NCBI RefSeq assembly: GCF_029168945.1
Contig: NC_083601.1
Location: 73,087,595 to 73,151,594, forward strand
From: Cannabis sativa
Lineage: Eukaryota; Streptophyta; Magnoliopsida; Rosales; Cannabaceae
Reading direction: 5' to 3'
Length of the DNA: 64,000 nt
In this document: one piece after another, positions 45,303 to 59,000 of the stretch
Layout: the number at the start of each line of letters is the position of its first letter
Position numbering within the stretch: position 1 is the first letter of the stretch
Notes under the pieces: model-generated
The model's input: only the letters and a program-made list of their open reading frames with translations
The model's database searches: none
What the model was told of the DNA's origin: nothing
Program-made: the position numbers and the translations under genes

Positions 45303-46985
45303 ACGCAGATGAGTTGGATCGGAAAGCTGGACCAAGGGTGAAATCGTCCAAGATGAAGATGAAGCTCTTCTATCTATTTTTGAATTAATTGTTTTAGTTT
45401 TAAAGACAATTTGGATTTCGAATTTTAGTTAGGGATATTTATCCCTGTTTTTCTCATATTGTTGCAATATTTTTATTATTATTAATAAAGTTCTTTTTAT
45501 TTTCGAATTCAAAGCAATTGCAATTTATGAGATTGAGCTTCATTTACTTTATCTTAATCAACAATTACCACATTATATTTGTATGTTTGTATGTGTAAGT
45601 GTTTTTATTATTGATACAAATTCTATAATATTTACAACTCTTCATAGAGTGATATTAAATAAACACTAGAAATTATTTCTATGTTTATTAATAATTGTTA
45701 ATCCTAATACAATTATTAAGAATTTGTTTAATAAAAGGATCTTTTGATCTGATAGGGGTGGAGAAAAGTTAAGAAAACTATGCAGTTCAACGATCTTTTA
45801 TATCTAATGAACTCTGGATAGTATTCAACTCCACATAAACTCTATTACACTTAGAGAATCATGACCTTTACAACCTTTAGGGGTGGATCATAATCTCTAT
45901 ATACTTAGGGGTGGAGTCTATTCCACAATACCCTATGTAACACATATTTTCTTTAAACATGGTAGTAATATAATGACTTAGCTATTATCAATATAAATCC
46001 TTGATCTAGATTGTATGTTCCAATTTAGTTTTACTACTGTAGTAAAAGTTTGATACCTATAAAAGTTATTTCATAAAGTTTCACACTACCTTAATTGAGT
46101 GGGAGAATTTTAAAATTCTATACCTATCTTCATTAGGTTGATACTTGTGATAGGTACTTAACAACACTACTGAAAAGCAAATCTAACCATTCACATGGAT
46201 AGGTATAACTTATCAGAATTATGAGAATAAGATAAAGAACTCTAGTTCAGTCTATTCGAATGACTTGAACTATGAATTCTTAATCCTCATAAAATTTTAT
46301 GGTATCTTAATTTTGATTACTTAATCTCTGGCACGTCTTTTTCACTTCAAATACTAGTCTGCTATGTTGATGACTTACTCTTAACTTAAAGTTTCAGACT
46401 AATACAAAAGTCACATCTAGATAACTCTCCAAACAATAAAGAGGTTAAATGCATCATTTAACCAGACATCTGCTATTGAGTGGGAGCTATCTGAGATGTA
46501 ATCAAATAAGGAACATTAGAAGATATTCAAGAAAGATTTATGAAAGTGATCTATATGTTAGATATTAAGGAACTGTGTATCAGTTATCCTTGTATCTCAC
46601 CAACTCATTCAAAATTCATGAGATGGTGCTTGCTTTGGGGGTGGAGGAGTTATTCTATAATAATTCAAGCTCTACCAGAAAAGATTTATAACTTTGTAAA
46701 TTCGAAATTACTAGAAAGTTATATTACTGAAGAAAAGTCTACACTGTATTATCTCAATTACATATTTTAAAATATGAGAGATATGTCTTCTGTTTATTCA
46801 GATGTACTTTAAAACAGTAAGGATTGCAGTATCCCTTGATGAGTAAAGCATATAGTAAAGGGTGTTTCATAAGTGTATTTATGAACTAGTTTCCTGACGT
46901 TTAGGTGGATTCAAATATACTACACTTGATCTGAAGATCAAGACATCAGATTGACTTATTTGCACACTTTGTTTTATATTAGTGC
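45303..46985 (+). mobile_element. non-coding post-gag region of element Y
   Basis: No pol. Conserved family words: GATAGGGGTGGAG near 45750, CTTTAGGGGTGGATC near 45880, TTGAGTGGGAGAATTTTAA near 46095 and ATTGAGTGGGAGC near 46477. The 76-codon frame at 46540 is not conserved in B. Confidence 0.7.
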
Positions 46986-46994
46986 AAGTGGGAG
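46986..46994 (+). other. polypurine tract of element Y
   Basis: AAGTGGGAG, two bases before the LTR at 46997. Confidence 0.8.
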
Positions 46995-46996
46995 TT

Positions 46997-48879
46997 TGTT
47001 GGGTTTTATGCCCTAAATAAAACTCTTTACAATCTGATTAGTTATCAATATAAGAAATTTGAAGTGATTTATGTTTGCATGAATTTTACATGCTAATGGT
47101 TTAATATGTTTACACACAAAATCAGTTAAATCCAGATCATATGTTTATTCACAATTACAGTATCGTCAATCACAGTGGAATGTGATTGTGATCATATGAA
47201 TCAAAAGACTAAGTCCCTGTTTCATTAGTGTTTTGGATTTACACTAATGTGATAATCAGCGATGATGTGTACTTACACTTGGAGTAACTGTTATGTTCTT
47301 TCCAGGACATTAGTAAAGTATACTAGTTTCGAATGTATGGAGTATACATTGGACTAGACAGATATTGCAACTTAGTTAAGATATTACAAACTTACTGTTA
47401 TGTCTTTCCAAGTCAATATCAGTAGTTGATCTTAAGATTAAAAGAATCTAAATCTTGATATGCGTAGGCTCAACTCAGGAGTACTATTCATGTTCTTTGA
47501 TTTATTAGTTAAGCCTACTTTTGAGTCAGGGTGATACGTATATTTTGGGAACATGATAGTATGATTGAGTGGCAGTGCTGAACATAAATATGGAATCTAT
47601 AGCTTCTACTGGTGTATAGAAGTCAAGTGATGATTCCCTTCGAGCTTAGCAAATAGAAGTAAATGGATGGGCTCTTGTTTAAGTGACTAATTCTTAGATC
47701 ACTAAACACCATTTACAGGTAGCTAAGTGTTTTAAGGGGCAAAATACATTGAGGGGTGAGAAAGGTAAAATTATCCCATCTCGATGTAAATCATCTATAT
47801 AGAGGATCTTTGATCACAATAAGATTATAACAATGGTTAAATGAGATAGCATATCTATATCGTGGAACATATAATATGCTCTATATAAGTCTGAGAGTGC
47901 AATTCTAAGTTCTAAGAGTGGATTCAACGAAGAATTAATAAGTAGGAATTTACTTAGTAAATTCGGTTCACTTATTGGAAGCTCAGCATATAGATCCATG
48001 GTCCCCATTCTAGTTGAGAACATACTGCTTGTAAGACTCAATAATTGATTTGTGATTAATCAATTATAATTCTAAAGTTAGACTATGTCTAATTTATGGA
48101 TTTTCACTAAGCATGGGCGAAATTGTAAAGAAACGAGATTCTAGGTTTATTTATTTATTAATGGACTTTCTATGTCTAGTTAATAATTAAATTAAATGAC
48201 AATATTATTTCATAATCTATTTTAGTTATTAAATAATTAGTTTTGGCATTTCAATGGTTAGAATTGGAAAATTGGCGTTTTTGAGAAAATAGAAATAAAA
48301 TTTGTGAAAACTGCAAAATCAAGAGGGGCCCATTCTATACACCTTGGCCGGCCACTTTATGTGGAATTTCAAATTGATATTTTCATTATTTTAATGCCAA
48401 ATAATTCCTAACCTAAACCTAGTAGTTGTCTATAAATAGAAAGTGATGGCTCAGTCAAAATAACAAGTTTTCTTTATTCTTCTGACAGAAATTTCTCTCT
48501 TCAGAAACACTGAGCCTTCCCTTTTCTATACCTTGGCCGAACCTCTCTCTCTCTCTTTTCCTCTTCTAAATTTCAAACCCTAGTGATAGAGTAAGTGCCC
48601 ACACACAGCAAGTGGTAACTCAATCATAGATTGGAAGACTATGAAGGATCAAACACAAAGAGAAGAACATTCGGGCTCAGATCTTGATAATACTCTGCGA
48701 CAGAAAGGATACAAGGGTTAGAGATCTGAGTGGAATGAGACATTAATTCCGCTGCATCAATGTAAGGTTTTCATAACTTTATATGTGTTTATTTTATCGT
48801 TTTAGAAAGTTCATATTTAGGGTGTTAAACAACATACTTGTGAGTAGATCTAAGATCCTGGTAAAATAAATTCCCAACA
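46997..48879 (+). mobile_element. 3' LTR of element Y
   Basis: 1883 bp, from TGTTGGGTTTTATGCCC to TTCCCAACA, with TATAAATA at 48431-48438 and a donor-like CAATGTAAGG near 48760. The flank GATAG (48880-48884) enters the pol region of T, so Y inserted in T. The minus-strand frame at 47814 is a shadow also seen in X's LTR (36576). Confidence 0.88.
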
Positions 48880-48885
48880 GATAGC

Positions 48886-50333
48886 ATATCTGAGCAAAAT
48901 ACATGACCTGCTCGCACAATTCAAAAGCTACGGTCTCAGACAAATTCCAAGAGAAGAAAATACAACTGCAGACGCGTTAGCTCGATTGGCAAGCAACAAT
49001 GTAAGTGACAAGGCAAACTTGGTCCCTATCCAGTTCCTTGAAAAGCCTAGCATCACTGGCACAGAAGAAATCGAAATGATTGACACGTCCCAAAACTGGA
49101 TGACACCAATAGCAGCCTACCTCAACTCTGGGGAACTCCCAGATAACCGAAATGAAGCTCGAAAAATGAGAAGGAAGGCAGCACGGTATATCATAGTAGA
49201 AGGGGTCATGTACAGAAGAGGATTCTCGATGCCATTACTCAGATGTGTCACTCAAGACGAAGCTGCACGACTCCTATCTGAAGTTCACGACGTATTCTAT
49301 GGAAATCACGCCGCTGGACAGAGCTTATCCAAGAAAATTCTAAGGCAAGGTAGCCAACGATGATTGAAGATTCGAGAGTCTATGTTAAGATGTGCGACAA
49401 ATGCCAGAGATTTTCAAAGATACCAAGAGCTCCGCCCAACAAGCTGACACAGATGCAAAGTTCGTGGCCCTTTGCCATTTGGGGAATTGACCTGATCGGG
49501 CAATTACCTAAAGGTAAAGGCGGAGTGCAGTATGCAGTGGTAGCAGTCAACTACTTTACTAAGTGGACTGAAGCTGAACCACTGGCAACCATTACATCAA
49601 AGAAGTTCAAGACTTTATAGTGAAGAACATCATATGTCGGTTCGGACTGTCGTACAAAATAGTCTTAGACAATGGGAAACAAATCGACAGCCAATCCTTC
49701 ACTGATTTCTGTACGAACCATGGTATCATCAAAAGTTTCTCCGTGGCACATCCTCAAGCAAATTGTCAAGTTGAAGCAGTCAACAAAACCTTGAAGGATA
49801 CACTAAAGAAGAAACTCGAAGATGCCAAAGGAAACTAGCCAGAAGAACTTCCCGAAGTTCTATGGTCATACCGTACAACGGAAAAAACAACAACCGGTCA
49901 GACACCATTTGCAATGGCGTACGGTTATGAAGCTATGCTGCCCGTCAAACTCAAACCATCTTCCCACAGAAGATTGACGTACAATCGAGGTACCAATCAC
50001 ATACTCCTTGTAGAATCACTTGATGAAATCAAAGAAAGACGAGCAACTGCAAACTTAAAGTTGATGGCCCATCAACAAAAAGTAGCTCGGTATTTCAACA
50101 AACAAGTGAAAGCTTGGAAATTCTTAGTGGGAGATATGGTCCTAAGAAGGGTATTCCTAAACACCAAAGATAGCACGGCAGGTGTAATAGGACCTAACTG
50201 GGAAGGACCATATCTAGTGGTCGAAGTTCTCGACTCTGGAGCATACAAATTAGGTAAGTATGACGAAAAAATGCAACTCATTCTAGTACCACGGTACTGG
50301 AATGGAGAACATTTAAGGAAATACTACCAATAA
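48886..50333 (+). pseudogene. pol: Ty3/gypsy RNase H end and integrase, broken
   Basis: Integrase joins the retrotransposon DNA to the chromosome. The frame opens inside RNase H (YLSKIHDLLAQF, then REENTTADALARLAS). The integrase zinc region follows, with VHDVFYGNH giving the His pair and CDKC the Cys pair. A frameshift near 49345 separates RQGSQR (stop 49361-49363) from the continuation at about 49360. The catalytic core has GIDLIGQLPKG (first Asp), LDNGKQ (second Asp) and PQANCQVEAVNKTLK (Glu). A second frameshift lies near 49605-49620, and a Trp codon turned TAG at about 49836-49838. The C-terminal part has WSYRTT, TPFAMAYGYEAMLP and GPYLVVEVLDSGAYKL, stop 50331-50333. It cannot make a full protein. 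Confidence 0.9.
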
Positions 50334-51016
50334 AGTGCCAGGTCGGGTGACCACTTTAAGTACTAAATGAACATTTGCTTTTAAGTGAATGGCCTTCTAG
50401 GCGGACTACGCCCAAAGGTTTCCATAAAAGAAACAAAGTACTCAGGTCGGGTGACCACGTTAAAGTACAGTTTCTTATGTCTGCAATTTGTTTTATTTCA
50501 TGTTAAGCTAAAAGATCATATTAGATCAAATAGCTCTGATGTAAGTTACTACGGTAACAAATACACTTTTCGATCAATAAATGAATAAAGATAGTATTTC
50601 AAAAATTCAATTGACTCGAAAAAATCAGCATGTTTATAATTTACCATACAATGCGTACAAAAGGTTTGGTCAAACCCAAAACACCGAACAGATAAGCAAT
50701 ATATTTGTAAAAGACAAGTGGCCAAGAGTCATATGTCTACTTGGTCACTTGGGGGCACCTATACCTGTGCAAAGCATTTGGTAAAAATAAAACAATCACA
50801 ATTGCATGACAATTATAAACAGAGAATGAAATTCATTAAGGATGACAAAAGCATGTAATACCGAGATTAAAAGCTGCCCGGTCAGCCCGTTGTCCAAAAA
50901 ATGAAAAATAATTCCAAGTTTAAAGACCGCTTGGCCGGTCGTGATGTCTTAGAAAAGGCCCTGAGGCTCAATAAGATGTATATATATAAAAAAAAAAAAA
51001 AGATAAAAAGAATTGT
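50334..51016 (+). other. spacer between pol and antisense gene of T
   Basis: Contains a direct repeat with GGTCGGGTGACCAC (about 50341 and 50443), itself partly dyad-symmetric (GGTCGGGTGACC). Small frames at 50385 and 50581 show no known feature. Confidence 0.5.
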
Positions 51017-53094
51017 TTAAACAGCTGGAGTCCTAGGGTCTTGGTTCGGTTCTTCTGGGCCAACTGGAACAGGAGGATCTGTTGTTTGAACAGGAGGACA
51101 TCAGCAGCTTGACCAGAGGTTGAAGCAGCCGCCTCGGTTCCACCATAAGCCACTTGGGCCGCATAGTACTCAAGGTACATGTCCTTAGCGTCGCCCAAGT
51201 AGTCGAAGTTGGCCTGGGGATTAGCCTTCCAAAAATCAAAGAAGAGCTTGAGACCAGCTGTCTCTAAGACAATGACCTTCTCCTTTAACCTGTCCATCTC
51301 GGCTGAAAGCTCCCCCTCCTTGGCATCCTTTTCCTCCTTCATCCGACGAAGAACTGCTCGCAGAGAAGTCCTCTCATCTTGAAGACTGTTTACCTCAGCA
51401 GATAAGATCTCGATGGTCTCCTCAAAACGGTCAGCAACCTCGAGATCCTTAGTCAGCACGATGATTTTCTTCTCAGCAGCAAACACCTTCTTGTTGGCTT
51501 CGCCCAACTCCAACCGAACAGCTCCGACTTCCGCCCTAGCTTTTTCAGCTTCCTTCTTGGCCAAGTCCGCCTCCACCTTCAAGGTGTCGGACAGAGTCGC
51601 GTTATTGGAAGCAGCAGACTTAGCCCGGGAGTAAGTGTAGGCCAACTTCAGACTGACCTGCACAGAGGAAAAACTTTAGCATATTGAGCTAAGTGTGGAA
51701 AATTAAAGGGAAGTATCAAAAAAGACCTACCCTGGTCAACTCCTTCAAGACTCCGCCCACCAGTACATCCAAAGACGAGTCATTGTCAGCACCAGCCAAT
51801 TGCTCACTGATCTCAGGAACCAGCCGGTTCATGTAGTGGGCCAGCATCTCCTTGCTCTTTTTGGCCTCTTGAAGCACTGACAAAGGTGGAGTTGGTGCCT
51901 GCATCCGCTCAGGATCACTCCTGGCCAGTTCAGACCCAGCCATTGGTGGTCCAGACTCCTTGGACTTGGCAGCTTTGGGGGTAGAGGGGTTTGCAACAGT
52001 CAGCTCCTCGGAAAGATCAATAACCTCCCCGGTAGGTCTCTTTTCGTTTGAAGAGGACCCCTCACTGCCCTTAGACTTCTTGGCTGGAGGAGAGGCGCTA
52101 GAGCTTCCGCCCATTCTCTTCCTCAGAGCGTCGAGCATCTGCCGAGACATGTCTGCACAGAACAAAAATGGTATGGTTAGAAGACAGCCATCAGAAACAT
52201 AAGGCATGAAAATCAAGAAGCTCAAGAACAAAATAAATTAAAATGCAAGGTGACCGCCCGCAAAAGACTCAGAAGTCCATCATCACCTGACATCGATCTT
52301 ATCTCAGACATGACAGCTTTCCCTTTTCCGAACACGGGAGAGGAGATGGCCGAGTAGGTGAAATGGGCTCCCTTATGCAAATTGCATGTTCAACAGGCAT
52401 GGGGGAGGCTGGGAGTTTCTTCTTCCACTTCAGTGGAGTCACCTGCTCTTCCTCAACTTCATCTTCAGGATTCAAAGGCTCCTGAGCATATTGCTTGGCC
52501 CTGGCACCACCCTTCAACTTAGCCTCGCGCTTAAGTTGAATGAGTTCACCCTCCTTATGAGCTCGTTCGGCCTGGCCAGCATTAGATTTCCTATTCTTCC
52601 CCGCCACAGACTTAGGAGTAAAGTCCTCGGGATAAAGCCGGTACCTCACAAGATTATCATCGGAGGGCAACTGGATAATATTCTGGTCTTCTCCCGGCAA
52701 CCGAGCAAGTTTTTGAGCTATATCCCTAAGAGCAAGAGTGAGGGGAGGACGGTGATACGTCAGAATCTGCTGAAACTGAGTCCGGGTAATGCTCGCATCC
52801 TTCACCATGGAGTATTCATCAGCAAAATGGCCTATTTTGCTGATGGCCTTGTCATCCATGCCGGTCAACCACTTAAAACCTGGCTGAGAGAAATAGAAGT
52901 ACCCCGACCTGCCTTGTTTGGGGGTGGACTTCAAATCAAAGAACCAGGCAACCTCATGAGGAGAAGGAGTACCCCATCTTTGGGAAACGTAGAGGACGAA
53001 GAGGGCAGACAAACACTTAATGCCCTTAGGAGTGAACTGGGCCGGGCAGAGACCGAAGAAGTCCGCCACATCCTTGAAGTACTTATGCAAAGGC
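51017..53094 (-). pseudogene. antisense ORF (aORF) of Tat-like element, three exons
   Basis: Exon 1 (53094-52287, 5' end cut by Z) has [32 protein letters not shown] and [15 protein letters not shown]. This style resembles the plant family annotated as putative gypsy-type transposon (Transposase_28-like); the match is from memory. It ends in a basic, Lys-rich linker. A frameshift near 52330-52350 brings a stop at 52299 in one frame, while the other continues to the donor (GTGATG, 52286). Intron 1 is 52153-52286. Exon 2 (52152-51731) has MSRQMLDALRKRMGG, a Ser/Pro-rich part and LAHYMNRLVPEISEQL. Intron 2 is 51658-51730 and joins exon 3 in phase. Exon 3 is a long coiled coil (KKEAEKARAEVGAVRLELGE, VNSLQDERTSLRAVLRRMKE). 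A second frameshift near 51095 restores a PVGPEEPNQDPRTPAV-like end (stop about 51017). Function unknown. Confidence 0.72.
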
Positions 53095-54137
53095 TGTTGG
53101 AAATATATTTTACCAGGAACTTAGATCTACTCACAAGTATGTTGATTTAACAACCTAAAATTGAACTTCTAAAACGATGAACTAAACACATAAAAGTTAA
53201 GAATAACTTACAGTGATGGCAGCAGAATTAAGTGTCTCCTTCCACTCAGATCAGATCTCTAACCCTTCATTCCTGTTTGTAGCAGAGTATAATCAAGATC
53301 TGAGCCCGAAAGTTCTTCAGTTGGATGTGATCCTTCACAGTCTTCCAAACTATGATTGAGTTACTGAGTGATGTGTGTGGGCACTTCTCTCTCACTAGGA
53401 TTTTCGAAATTCTCTCTTGTTTTTCTCTCTTGAATTCGTGTGATATAATGCATGCCAGAGAAGAGAGCAAAGGGCTACTATATATAGGAAAAGGGGAGAG
53501 CACAACTTTCCAAATAAGCAGTTTCCTCTTTTACTGTGTAATTGATTAACTGCCTTATTTAGTGTGATCCACCACTTTCCTATTTAGGCTAGGTTTTGAT
53601 TAGCAATTACATGGCAATTTAAATTGAAAATAATAATTGGGAAACATGCAAAGGGTGGCCGACCATGGTGTGTATGGGCCTCACTGGAATTTTGCAGTTT
53701 CCTCAATTTTATTTCTATTTCTCCAAAATTGCCATTTTTCCAATTCTAATCTTTTAAATGCCAAAACTAATTATTTAATAACTAAAATAGATTATTAAAT
53801 AATATTGCCATTTAAAATAATTATTAATTGGACATGCAAAGTCTCTTAATTATAATTAAACCTAGAAACCCTTTTATTTATAAATTCCTTCTTAAACTGT
53901 GAGAATTCACAAATTAGACATAGTCTAACTTTTAGAATTATAATTGATTAATCATAAATCAATTATACAGTCTTACAAAAAGTATAGTCTCAACTAGAAT
54001 GGGGACCATGGATCTATATGCTGAGCTTCCAATAAGTTGAACCGATTTACCAAGTAAATCCCTAACTTATTAATTCCTTGTTGAATCTACTCTTAGAACT
54101 TGGAATTGCACTCTCAGACTTATATAGAGCATATTAT
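53095..54137 (-). mobile_element. partial copia LTR of element Z, interrupted by E
   Basis: On the plus strand it starts TGTTGGAAATATATTTTACC, the reverse of the LTR 3' end, and aligns with X's LTR from 35740 to about 36753. It has diverged from that copy with several indels. It stops at ATATTAT where E begins; the remainder should follow E outside the window. Donor-like site on the minus strand: CACTGTAAGTTA (about 53205-53216), stronger than in the other copies. Confidence 0.82.
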
Positions 54138-56031
54138 TGTTGGGTTTTATGCCCTAAATAAAACTAATTTCAATATAATCAGATTTACTTATTAATATAG
54201 ATCAGAAATAACATTTAATGTTGCATGGTTCACATGATTTATTTCATGATCATATGTACATAATGTATAAATTCATCTGAAACCCTTTTCACATACTTGA
54301 TCTTGTTTATTGTGCCGTCAACACATTGGAAAGTAAACATGACTATGTGAATAAAGTTTCCTAGATTTATCAGACACAGGGTTTTACTGATATGATAATC
54401 TACAACAGAGGTTACTTGCATTTGGAGAAGTGCTATGTTCTTTCCAGAACATTGGTTAAAGTAAAGCTCAGGTTGGATGCATGGAGTATGCATCGGAAGG
54501 GACCGATATTGAACTTTGACTTAGATTTAATTAAACTTACCGTAAAATCTATTCAAGTCAATATCGCCTAGTTGATCCTAGATCAAATGATCTTAATCCT
54601 GTTATGATTAGGCTCAATCTTGAAAGGCTATTCGTGTTCCTTGAATTTTTAGTTAAGCCTACCTTTTGGTCAGGGTGATACGTACTTTTTGGGAACACGG
54701 TAGTGCAATTGAGTGGGAGCGCTATCATAAACATGGAATCTATAGCTTCTATCTGGCGAATAGTAAGCAAAGGATGATCTCCTTCGAGCTTGACCAAACG
54801 AATATAAATGGTGGAGTACTCATTTCACATAAGCTGAAATATCATTTATACGGGGTCAAGTGTTTTAAGGAATAAATACATTGTAGGGTGTAACGGTAAT
54901 TTAATCCCTTTACAGTGTAGATCATTCATATAGAGGATCATTGATCACATTAGGATTATAACAATGGATAACTAATGATGTGTCTATATGGTGGAACATA
55001 TAGAGCATTCTATATACTGAGAGTGCAATTCTAAGTTCTATGCGTGGATTCAACGAAGAATTAATAAGTTAGTGAATTTTAGTGCTAAATTCTTGATCTA
55101 CTTATTGGAAGCTCGGTTATATAGACCCATGGTCCCCCCACTAGTTGAGATAATATTGCTTGTAAGACTCATGTAATTGATTTTGATTAATCAATTACAA
55201 TTCTCAAATTAGACTATGTCTATTTGTGAAATTTTCACTAAGTAAGGGCGAAATTGTAAAGAAAGAGTTTATAGGGGCATATTTGTTAATTATGATACTT
55301 TGTATGGTTCAATTAATAAATATGATAAATGAAATATTATTTAATAATTATTTATAGTTATTAAATAGTTAGAATTGGCATTTAAATGATTGAATTAGGA
55401 AATTGGCATTTTTGAGAAAATCAGATACAAAAGGTGTTAAAATTGCAAAATTGCAAAGAACAAGGCCCAATCCACTAAGTGTATGGCCGGCCACCTTTGT
55501 AGCTGTTTTAAATTGATTTTTTCATTATTTTAATGCCATATAATTCAAATCTAACCCTAGTGGAATGCTATAAATAGATAGTGAAGGCTTCAGGAAAATT
55601 ACACTTTTCTTCTGACTTCTTCTGATTCAGAAAAACTGAGCCTCTCTCTCTCCCTATCTTTAGCTACCACTTCTTCTTTCTTCTTCCTTTGAATTTCGAA
55701 ATCCTTAGTGATTAGAGTAGTGCCCACACACATCAAGCAATACCTCAATCATAGTGAGGAAGATCGTGAAGAAAGATCATCAGCAAAGGAGTTTCAGCAT
55801 CAAGGATTCTGAGAAAGAGATCCAGGTTCAGATATTGATAATGCTCTGCTACAGAAAGGAATCAAGGGCTAGATATCTGAACGGAAGGAGTCATATTATT
55901 CCGCTGCACCCAATGTAAGGTTTCTTAAACTTTATATGTGTTTAATTTATCGTTTTAGAAAGTTCTTATTTAGGATGTTAATAAACATACTTGTGAGTAG
56001 ATCTAAGATCCTGGTAAAATAATTTCCAACA
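54138..56031 (+). mobile_element. 5' LTR of element E
   Basis: 1894 bp, from TGTTGGGTTTTATGCCC to TTCCAACA. TATAAATA is at 55569-55576 and a donor-like CCAATGTAAGG at 55910-55920 lies in the presumed transcribed part. The minus-strand frames at 54239 and 54558 recur in A and the 3' LTR only because the LTRs are copies. Confidence 0.93.
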
Positions 56032-56033
56032 AC

Positions 56034-56050
56034 TGGCCTCAGAGCCATGG
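56034..56050 (+). other. primer-binding site of element E
   Basis: TGGCCTCAGAGCCATGG, two bases after the LTR. It differs at two positions from the usual plant copia site TGGTATCAGAGCCATGG. Confidence 0.65.
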
Positions 56051-59000
56051 TAATTGATTTACTTGCAAGAAATTTGGACTTTAAAACGATTGTTTGTATG
56101 TTCTTTGGATGGTATCATGTTGTATTGACTGTTATTTGATGATTGATTGATGTTTGTGAAATTTTCGTGAAAAATAATTGTGATTTCATCTCTGGAATTA
56201 TTTTTAATGGATAGTATGGAAAACATTAAGCAAGTTAACCTTTTACAGAACTTAATTTGGATTTTATTTGAATTAGTTATGATTTTTTGAAGATTTTGAA
56301 AAAATCGGGGCTGTGCTGATATTTTCCTGCGATCGCAAATCTGTCCGTAAAGTTTCGAATTTTTTTGTTTTTCTTCGATTATTCATGCTTTTTCATGGAA
56401 TTAACTTCCGATTTTTGGTATAGTTTTGTATTTATACTATTACTATTCCTAATTCAATTCTAATTATTTTTTTGAATTAATTTAATATTTTTTAAATTTA
56501 ATTCAAGATATTAGTGTAATTTGAATTTGAATAGAATTAGTATCTATCTTCTTGCTTAAAAATCTATCTTATTTTTAAATTTGATTATATCTTATTTTTT
56601 TTAAAATTTAAGGTCAGATTTTATAAGATATTTATAAAATCTTTTAAGATATTTTTAAGATATCTTATCTTTTAAGATATTTTTAATTATATCTTATCTT
56701 TTAAGATTTTTTTTTAAAAATTAAATCTTTTTAGATATTTTGACCTTATTTAAATTTAAAGTAAGATATTTATAATCATGTAATTTTAAATAGATATAAG
56801 ATATTTTGCTAACTTTTAAATTTTGTTATTTTATTTATTTAAATTAAATTTAAAATCTGAAAAGATATTTCATTTATCTTTTCTAATTTTTATTTAATTT
56901 TTATTTTTAAAATAACATTTAATTTTTAAAAGTAGTTAGCAAATTTTGAAATGATATTTAGGTTGGTTAAAACCTAATTTTTCAAAATTGTAGGTTTAAT
57001 TTTAAATATTTTTTTAAATTTTCGAAATTTAAATTTTTTTATTTCCGAAATTAAATTCTTTTTTTAACTTTATTTTCGAAATTAATTAAATTTTTTTTTA
57101 AAATTATTTATTTTTCGAAATTATTTATTTAAAATTAAATAAATCCTACTTCCAACTATCCAGCTAATCTTGTTGCAGGAGTATGTGGTTTTAGCTTATG
57201 TGTAAGTTTTCAAAACCTATTATTACTTGATTGCAAATAGCCATGGTTACTTTTTGTCAGATCTAATGATCTGATGGCTCCCTTGGTCAAGTTAATAATT
57301 TGTAACAGGTATATTTACAATCTTCTTTCATCTGTGTATGACCTAGCAACATGATAGGACCCATCCAAAGTGTGCCTGTGTGAGCCTATGTGTTTAATTT
57401 GATTATAGATGCATATAGGTTGTTGTTGCTAAAATAAATTATCATAGTTTTTGATAGAATTTATTTAGGCTCATTTAGTTTTTAGGCCTATTCAATTAAT
57501 AACAGTTGTTCTTATTAAGGTTAAATTCCTCTCTTTTGGACCTTGTGTGAGAGTTGGGAGCCATAGAAGTGGGTACGACATACTGAACCCAGCACCCCCT
57601 CACATGAACCACCCCAATTGTGAAGGCCCATTTGCCTGATTTGAACAACTGTACTAGGTTAATTACACTAGTTTAACCTAATTAAAATTGATTAGCAACA
57701 TAATTAATTTCATTCTTTATTCTAAGCTAAACTATATGTATTTTCTTGTATTTAATTAAATTTAGAATTATAACCATCTAGATTCTTTCTGGAACTTATT
57801 TTAAATTTTTCATTAAATATTCTTATTTAAGTTGATATTTAGTTATCTACAACTAACCAACTTAAATCTGAATATCTTTTGAATTTCAAATTTCAAAATT
57901 AAGTTAAGGAATTTTAGGCATTGGTTATTAAGATTCTTTATATATTTTTTAAGTTAATATCTTTTCAAATATTAATTTAAAATGGAATATTTTCAAATTA
58001 AGTGGTTACAACTTAATTTTTGATATTTAATTAAATTTAAATTTGAAAATATTTAAGTTCTAGATTTTTTCTAATACAACTTAAATTAGATATTTTTTCA
58101 AATTTTGTGGAAAAGATACTTAGTCAAATAAGATATTTTCTAGATAGTTATTTCTAGACTACTTATTATTTCTAATATTAAATAGGAAATATTATACATT
58201 GTGAAATTAATTATTTATTAATTAATTTTGGTACAATTTATTTTAAGTATATTTTTCCTAGTATTAAACTAGAGATTAATAATTAAGCCTTCTCTACACT
58301 TAATTATTTATTTCTTGAATTTAATACATTTAATTAATTTGAAAATTAAATATCTAAGTTGATTTTTATCATCATACTTAAATATTTCTTTTTCATGACA
58401 TTTAATTAAATAGAAAATTATTTTTAGTTGAAATTTATTTTTCAACTAAATTTAAATAATTTTCAAAATATATTTTTTCTTTATTTTATTAATCAAATTT
58501 CGAAATTGCATTTCTTAAATGCTGGAATTTCAAATTTTATTTAAAAAATAGATTAAGTTGTAAATTAATTATTTATTTTAATTAATTCTTGGATCAACTT
58601 AAATCAATGATTTTTTCACTTATTGATTAATTTAAAATAAATTGAATTAAAGTATATTATTAGAAATTGAATTAATTAGTCAAAGGAAAATCTAGATAGG
58701 TGATAGTTTTTCTTGAAGTATTTTTCTAGTGTATTTAATTAAATAGAAAATTAATATTTAAGTTGATTTTCATCATCATACTTAAATATTTGAAATTTTT
58801 CTTATATATATTTAATTAAATAGGAAAATTATATTTTTTGTTGTAAATTAATTTTATTAATTAATTTTTGGGCCAACATTAAATTAGAATAATTTTCCAG
58901 GATTTATTTTAACATGCAATTTCGAAAATTGTATTCTTAAATACTTTAATTTTTCGAAATGCAATATATATTTATAGAAAATCAATTTGAGTTGTAAATT

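Larger units (their letters stand above)
48880..53094 (+). mobile_element. Ty3/gypsy element T, Tat-like, internal 3' part
   Basis: Bounded on the left by Y's LTR and on the right by the Z LTR (flank AAGGC, 53090-53094). It has the end of RNase H and an integrase on the plus strand, then a ~0.6 kb spacer and a spliced antisense gene. In plant Ty3/gypsy families, extra ORFs between pol and the 3' LTR, often antisense, are known from the Tat group (Ogre, Retand and relatives). That and the RNase H/integrase style support the Tat label. Its LTRs are not in the window. Confidence 0.75.

Noticed and set aside
52386..53150. 254-codon plus-strand frame
   Set aside because: It is antisense to the aORF exon 1, whose translation has a coherent domain style, linker and splice sites. 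The plus frame also runs across the Z LTR border.
54239..54493. 84-codon minus-strand frame with a near-identical copy at 62538-62792
   Set aside because: These are the two LTRs of E, so the similarity is expected. The older LTR at 3233 has lost the frame.
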